Source: Oenococcus sicerae (GTDB taxonomy: Bacteria > Bacillota > Bacilli > Lactobacillales > Lactobacillaceae). From it: a stretch of 64,000 nt of DNA. The DNA lies in contig NZ_CP029684.2 in the NCBI RefSeq assembly GCF_004102045.2, positions 1,116,001-1,180,000 of the forward strand, read 5' to 3'. Under the pieces are notes generated by a model. The model was not told the DNA's origin. It made no database searches and saw nothing but the letters and a program-made list of their open reading frames with translations. The position numbers and the translations under genes were made by a program. Position 1 is the stretch's first letter, and each line of letters begins with the position of its first letter. Shown here one piece after another: positions 60,429-64,000 of this stretch.

Positions 60429-60608
60429 CTATTGCGGTCGCTTTAATTTAAGGAAGACCACGATTGCATTGTATAAATTGCGATTTTGCAAAAAGTTCAT
60501 GGAATCCAGACTGGCTTTGTCCTTAGCTGCTAAAGGATTCAGCTGAGTTCGATCTGAAGAGTTAACATAGTGCTTCTTGAGCTGTTTTTTATCCATTCGG
60601 TCAATCAT
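60429..60608 (-). CDS. Small basic protein of 59 residues, unknown
   Basis: Short gene on the - strand (MIDRMDKKQLKKHY...), ending ...KLKRPQ. AAAGGGGG (60615-60622) lies 6 bp before the ATG, an excellent ribosome-binding site. An extended -10 TG-A-TAAAAT (60656-60664) is upstream and a terminator directly follows, so it has all parts of an independent gene. The protein is soluble, basic, with a hydrophobic stretch NAIVVFLKL near the end. No family recognised; it may be specific to the genus. ATG 60596 (Met5) is an alternative start. Confidence 0.7.
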   Translation of the reverse strand: MIDRMDKKQLKKHYVNSSDRTQLNPLAAKDKASLDSMNFLQNRNLYNAIVVFLKLKRPQ

Positions 60609-60823
60609 AGTTTGCCCCCTTTAGAAGACGAGTTCACTTGATATCTCACATCTCTATTTTATCAAGATTCACAAGCTGATGCATTAAAACAAACAAGCGT
60701 ATTCGTAAGTCAGATGTATTTAGGCAAAAATCAGTTCCAGCGATCAGTCAAGTTAATCATTTAAAAAAATTCAATTGGTCATTTGATGGCTAAGTGAGTA
60801 AAATTTGTTATGAGGATAGTTAA

Positions 60824-61039
60824 ATGTCAAGTCAGCAAATGCAGTTAGTCGTCATCGCCGTCATTTTTGCTTTAGCAGCACTGGCAGAGTTTTTGAATCT
60901 AAAAATAGTAAGTCCGATCAAGGTCGATGAAACAAATAAAAAACTGCAAAGAGCTGCCAAAATACTCAGAACGGTCAATATTGTGTTTCTAGTATTATTT
61001 GCTGTTATAGCAGTGATCGCAATGATTGAATTTTTATGA
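60824..61039 (+). CDS. Small two-helix membrane protein
   Basis: Protein of 71 residues with hydrophobic helices at about 7-26 and 47-70 joined by a basic loop (DETNKKLQRAAKILR). GAGGATAG precedes the ATG. No family recognised. It is 35 bp before a GNAT gene and probably cotranscribed. The region 60609-60823 upstream holds the promoter of the divergent small gene and nothing else I can name. Confidence 0.65.
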   Translation: MSSQQMQLVVIAVIFALAALAEFLNLKIVSPIKVDETNKKLQRAAKILRTVNIVFLVLFAVIAVIAMIEFL

Positions 61040-61074
61040 TGGCAATATTTATAGAAAAATTAGGAGTTTATTGA

Positions 61075-61638
61075 ATGAAAATTAGAAAAGCTAGTCAAGA
61101 TGATCAGAGAGCTATATTGGATCTAGAGCGCTATATTTTCCGTGACATGGGAATCGAACTCGATGAAAATAAGTTAGTCCATGCCTATCAATTGGCGGCT
61201 CAACAAGATGACCGCACTCGGTATCATTTTTCCAGAGCTTTAGTCGCTAGCCAAAGGGAGAATATTCTCGGTGTTTTATTTGCTTATTCAAACGAAGACG
61301 AAGCCAGCGTTGATTTAACTTTTCAAAAGATTTTAGCTGATCAATATGGCTACAGGAAACCCGTTTTCCCAGATCGAGAAAGTTTTGAACATGAATTGTA
61401 CATTGATTCGATCGTGGTATCTGAAAATGCACGCGGGCAAGGTATCGGCCACGGCTTGTTATCGGCAGCTAAAGAGATGGCTCTTTCAAACGGTGAAGAG
61501 GTTCTTGGATTAAATGTTGATTTGAAGAATCCTCGGGCACACAAGTTGTACGAAGGCTTTGGTTTCAAACAAGCTGGTCATGTAAAACTTCTTGAGCACA
61601 ATTATCAGCATATGCAGTTGCAATTAAGCAAATGTTAA
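61075..61638 (+). CDS. GNAT-family N-acetyltransferase
   Basis: Protein of 187 residues. The acetyl-CoA motif SENARGQGIGHGLLSAAKEMA (about 117-137) and the C-terminal NPRAHKLYEGFGFKQAGHVKLLEH pattern are typical. Substrate unknown (amine of a protein or small molecule). TTAGGAGTT ribosome-binding site. Its stop overlaps the convergent membrane gene by 4 bp. Confidence 0.88.
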   Translation: MKIRKASQDDQRAILDLERYIFRDMGIELDENKLVHAYQLAAQQDDRTRYHFSRALVASQRENILGVLFAYSNEDEASVDLTFQKILADQYGYRKPVFPDRESFEHELYIDSIVVSENARGQGIGHGLLSAAKEMALSNGEEVLGLNVDLKNPRAHKLYEGFGFKQAGHVKLLEHNYQHMQLQLSKC

Positions 61639-62036
61639 TGATCATTGCGCCGGCTGTTTTTCCCGATCTGAAAAGAAATCAAGATAAGGCCTAGCAGCCC
61701 AAGGCTAACGCCCAAAAACATAAATTGATAAACACTCAGCCAAACGATCGAGACAAATATTAACAATAGATTGCTAATAAAAACAGTGATAACATAGCAA
61801 ATTTTCATGATTCGATTCAAGTAAAAAAATAAACAAATGACTTGAAAAATGTTCAATAATCCAGAAAGAATAGCAGCGTAAATTGAAATACTGACGAGCG
61901 GATTGCTCGAACGCGTCATAGGATAGTTGTAGATCGCGTTTTCTATTAAATTAAAGGCAATTAAAAGCATGCCGAAACCTGTGATCAGCTTCATTAACAG
62001 GAGGAAAAATTTGAAAAATCGATTATCATCATACAT
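61635..62036 (-). CDS. Four-helix membrane protein, unknown
   Basis: Protein of 133 residues with four hydrophobic segments (about 8-32, 47-73, 78-100 and 101-122) and a basic C-terminus (KNSRRNDH). AACAGGAGG-type ribosome-binding region is not obvious on this strand; the ATG lies after a TTTCTCTGT stretch. No family recognised. Convergent with the GNAT gene. Confidence 0.55.
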   Translation of the reverse strand: MYDDNRFFKFFLLLMKLITGFGMLLIAFNLIENAIYNYPMTRSSNPLVSISIYAAILSGLLNIFQVICLFFYLNRIMKICYVITVFISNLLLIFVSIVWLSVYQFMFLGVSLGLLGLILISFQIGKNSRRNDH

Positions 62037-62205
62037 CGGCTTGTCTCAACTTTCTCTGTACTTGTATTGTCTAGCTTAATTATATGACGAATGAGCTGTC
62101 CGTTGTCATATTAAGAAAATACAGCCATTTTGATAGTAGCCAAAATTTTGATTAAATTACCAGTTATTGGCGGTATGATTGTGAAAAGGATTCTAGAATA
62201 GTCTT

Positions 62206-63228
62206 ATGCTTAAAAAGATGACTCGGAACTGGTCGAAATTTAAAAAAATAGTTATTTCAAGTATTTCTGTTGTGGTATTGCTAATTTTTGCTGTTTGGCT
62301 GGCTTTTCAGTTGTCTCCGCGGCCGTTTGTCTTTCTGCTAAATCGAATTCCTCAAACGCAAGCCACCAGACCAGCGCATTTTGATCGGGTGGATTCGCAA
62401 GTCAGCTCAATTAAAAATATTAGTTATAGTAAGACTTTTGGCGATCAAAAACTAGATATTTATTATCCAAAATACGGCAAAATAAAAGGAACGATTTTGT
62501 GGACACATGGCGGCAGTTTTATCGGCGGTGATAAATCTATGCTTGATTATTGGGGACCCTATCTGGCCCAGCAGGGTTACAGTTTTGTCAGTATTAATTA
62601 TTCGACTGCGCCAGATCACCACTATCCGACTCCACTAATACAATTAAATCAAGCCTATCGTTTTTTAAAAACACAGCAGGGCAGCAACCAAATTATCAAT
62701 TTGAAACAGATTGTGATTGGCGGAGATTCAGCTGGTGCTCAGATCGCTTCTCAATATGCAGCTATTCAGACCAATGCTAAGTTAGCCAAAGCAGTAAAAA
62801 TAAAACGAATCATTCCTGAATCAACGATCAAAGCAACGCTTTTATTTTGCGGACCTTATGATTTAAAAAGTTTGTCTAAATATACGTCTGCTGAGTATCG
62901 CAAATTTGTCGATTATATTGGCTGGGCTTATGTGGGCAAAAAAGATTGGCAAACATCATCTGCAGCTGGCCAGGCATCAACTGTCGATCATGTCACTGAA
63001 AATTATCCGCCTAGTTTTGTGACTGATGGCAACTCTGGTTCTTTTGAAATTCATGCAAAGAAACTTATCAAATCTCTGAACAAATACCATGTTGCAAATG
63101 AATCGCTTTTCTTTTCAAAGGCAAAATATGGTCAAGTACATCATGAGTATCAGCTTGACTTGACCAGTCGAGAGGGTAAACTATGCCTACAGCAGACAAT
63201 CATTTTTTTGAAAAAATATGTTAAATAA
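62206..63228 (+). CDS. Alpha/beta-hydrolase (esterase/lipase), membrane-anchored
   Basis: Protein of 340 residues with an uncleaved N-terminal helix (about 14-38), so the catalytic part is outside. WTHGGSFIGGD (about 99-109) is the oxyanion HGG motif of the hormone-sensitive-lipase/carboxylesterase class; GGDSAGAQIAS (about 170-180) holds the nucleophile serine. The catalytic His is probably in VHHEYQLD near 302-310 and Asp near TDGNSG. TAGAAT (62194-62199) lies 6 bp before the ATG. Substrate unknown; such esterases act on short acyl esters. Confidence 0.85.
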   Translation: MLKKMTRNWSKFKKIVISSISVVVLLIFAVWLAFQLSPRPFVFLLNRIPQTQATRPAHFDRVDSQVSSIKNISYSKTFGDQKLDIYYPKYGKIKGTILWTHGGSFIGGDKSMLDYWGPYLAQQGYSFVSINYSTAPDHHYPTPLIQLNQAYRFLKTQQGSNQIINLKQIVIGGDSAGAQIASQYAAIQTNAKLAKAVKIKRIIPESTIKATLLFCGPYDLKSLSKYTSAEYRKFVDYIGWAYVGKKDWQTSSAAGQASTVDHVTENYPPSFVTDGNSGSFEIHAKKLIKSLNKYHVANESLFFSKAKYGQVHHEYQLDLTSREGKLCLQQTIIFLKKYVK

Positions 63229-63257
63229 AAAACAGCTCTTAATGGGGCTGCTTTTTA
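63227..63257 (+). terminator. Terminator after the esterase gene
   Basis: CAGCTC / GGGCTG stem (one T.G), 6-nt loop, T5. A-rich left side suggests possible function for the convergent SDR gene too. Confidence 0.7.
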
Positions 63258-63272
63258 AATAGATAATCAATG

Positions 63273-64000
63273 TTATTGGAAAACCATTCCGCCATCAACG
63301 ACGATCGTTTGTCCGGTAATGTAGTTGGAATCGGATCCAGCTAGGAAAGCAACGGCATTAGCCACATCTTCTGGTTCCGATAATTTGCCAAGCGCGATAC
63401 CCTTGGCAAATTGGTCCATTCCCCAGTCGTCGTCCTTGCCAGCATTCTGGCCAACTTCATGAGCAATATCCCACATCATCGGTGTCTTAACGATACCGGG
63501 TGCATAGGCATTGACCGTGATACCAAACTGAGCCAATTCTTTAGCAGTGGTTTGTGTAATACCGCGAATTGCAAACTTGGTTGATCCGTAAGCAGTTAAA
63601 TCAGGATTTCCTTGAACACCAGCTTGTGATGTTGCGTTAATGATTTTACCGCCATGTTTGAAGCCCTTGAAGGCTGTTGCAGCTGCTTGAATTCCCCAGA
63701 CGACACCATCGACGTTGATTTTCCAAGTCCATTCCATGTCGTCTTCAGTAACTTCCATAATTGGAGTGGTTGGTGCCACGCCGGCATTATTGACAACAAC
63801 GTTTAAATCGCCAAATTTCTCAGTGACAGCTTTCACGGCTGCGAATACCTCATCACGTTTTGAAACATCAGCTTTAAAAGCGAATGCTGTATTTTGGCCA
63901 TATTCCTGATTGATCTGGTCAGCAACGGCTTGCACCTTATCCAAGTGACGGCCAACTAGTCCAGTCTTAAAACCATCTTTAGCCAATCTTTTGGCAATTG
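63273..64000 (-). CDS. SDR-family diacetyl/acetoin reductase (2,3-butanediol dehydrogenase), 5' end outside window
   Basis: The visible 242 codons run off the right edge; the first residues, including the Gly-rich cofactor motif, are missing, and the frame before the first possible start reads IAKRLAKDGF as in this family. NNAGVAP (cofactor), catalytic Ser in NATSQAG, and YGSTKFA (Tyr-x3-Lys) are present; the C-terminus ITGQTIVVDGGMVFQ is typical of acetoin/diacetyl reductases (butA). It would reduce diacetyl or acetoin with NADH, a known activity in wine lactic bacteria. Confidence 0.88.
   Translation of the reverse strand, partial: IAKRLAKDGFKTGLVGRHLDKVQAVADQINQEYGQNTAFAFKADVSKRDEVFAAVKAVTEKFGDLNVVVNNAGVAPTTPIMEVTEDDMEWTWKINVDGVVWGIQAAATAFKGFKHGGKIINATSQAGVQGNPDLTAYGSTKFAIRGITQTTAKELAQFGITVNAYAPGIVKTPMMWDIAHEVGQNAGKDDDWGMDQFAKGIALGKLSEPEDVANAVAFLAGSDSNYITGQTIVVDGGMVFQ

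Overview
The window is a low-GC Gram-positive (Lactobacillales) chromosome segment, most probably Oenococcus (Leuconostocaceae). The evidence is the 16S rRNA sequence, the gene families present (D-Ala-D-Lac-type ligase, DUF2969, DUF1797, CcpA, HPr with a Ser46 kinase site, CtsR-type operator) and the lactic-acid-bacterium gene order. The species is not fixed here. It is almost entirely core genome; I see no prophage, IS element or CRISPR array.

Layout. 1-1.1 kb: tail of an unknown gene, then an L13-type leader and rplM-rpsI. 1.1-5.9 kb: spermidine/putrescine transporter potABCD and a DMT permease. 6-10.8 kb: glmS, pgi, a YbjQ-family gene and pgk. 10.8-14.5 kb: YisL-like membrane protein, a ClpE-type ATPase under a CtsR-like operator, and small envelope genes. 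14.5-20.7 kb: a PTS and amino-sugar region in which ptsH and ptsI are 4 kb apart, separated by a IIA, nagB, mupG, a IIB whose phospho-cysteine is Asp, and a HAD phosphatase. 20.7-26.6 kb: two GT4 glycosyltransferases, a flippase-like protein, YkuJ and LtaS, which make up lipoteichoic acid and glycolipid functions. 26.6-32.1 kb: a complete 16S-tRNA-Ala-23S-5S operon. 32.1-34.3 kb: dsdA and convergent nnrD. 34.4-40.9 kb: F1Fo-ATPase atpBEFHAGDC. 40.9-46 kb: YwzB, mreB, DUF2969, rodA, DUF2785 and ddl (cell shape and wall). 46-48.7 kb: polA. 48.9-51.7 kb: a lactococcin-972-type ABC exporter whose DUF1430 permease is split by a frameshift in an A6 run. 51.9-57.8 kb: NUDIX, mutM, coaE, dnaB, dnaI, DUF2507, murI and ysnB. 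57.8-60 kb: DUF948, a YtxH-like protein, ccpA and a tRNA-Lys. 60-64 kb: small membrane and hypothetical genes (including a 59-aa gene), GNAT, an esterase and the start-truncated SDR acetoin/diacetyl reductase.

How it works together. Several parts form a carbon-catabolite circuit: HPr, enzyme I, CcpA and cre boxes before ptsH, ptsI, ccpA and between nnrD and atpB. Wall precursor supply (glmS, nagB, mupG, murI, ddl), elongation machinery (mreB, rodA) and teichoic acid synthesis (ltaS and glycosyltransferases) are strongly represented. A recurring feature is a -10 box placed 6-9 nt before the start codon with no Shine-Dalgarno, which suggests leaderless transcripts for about seven genes, including polA, murI and nnrD.
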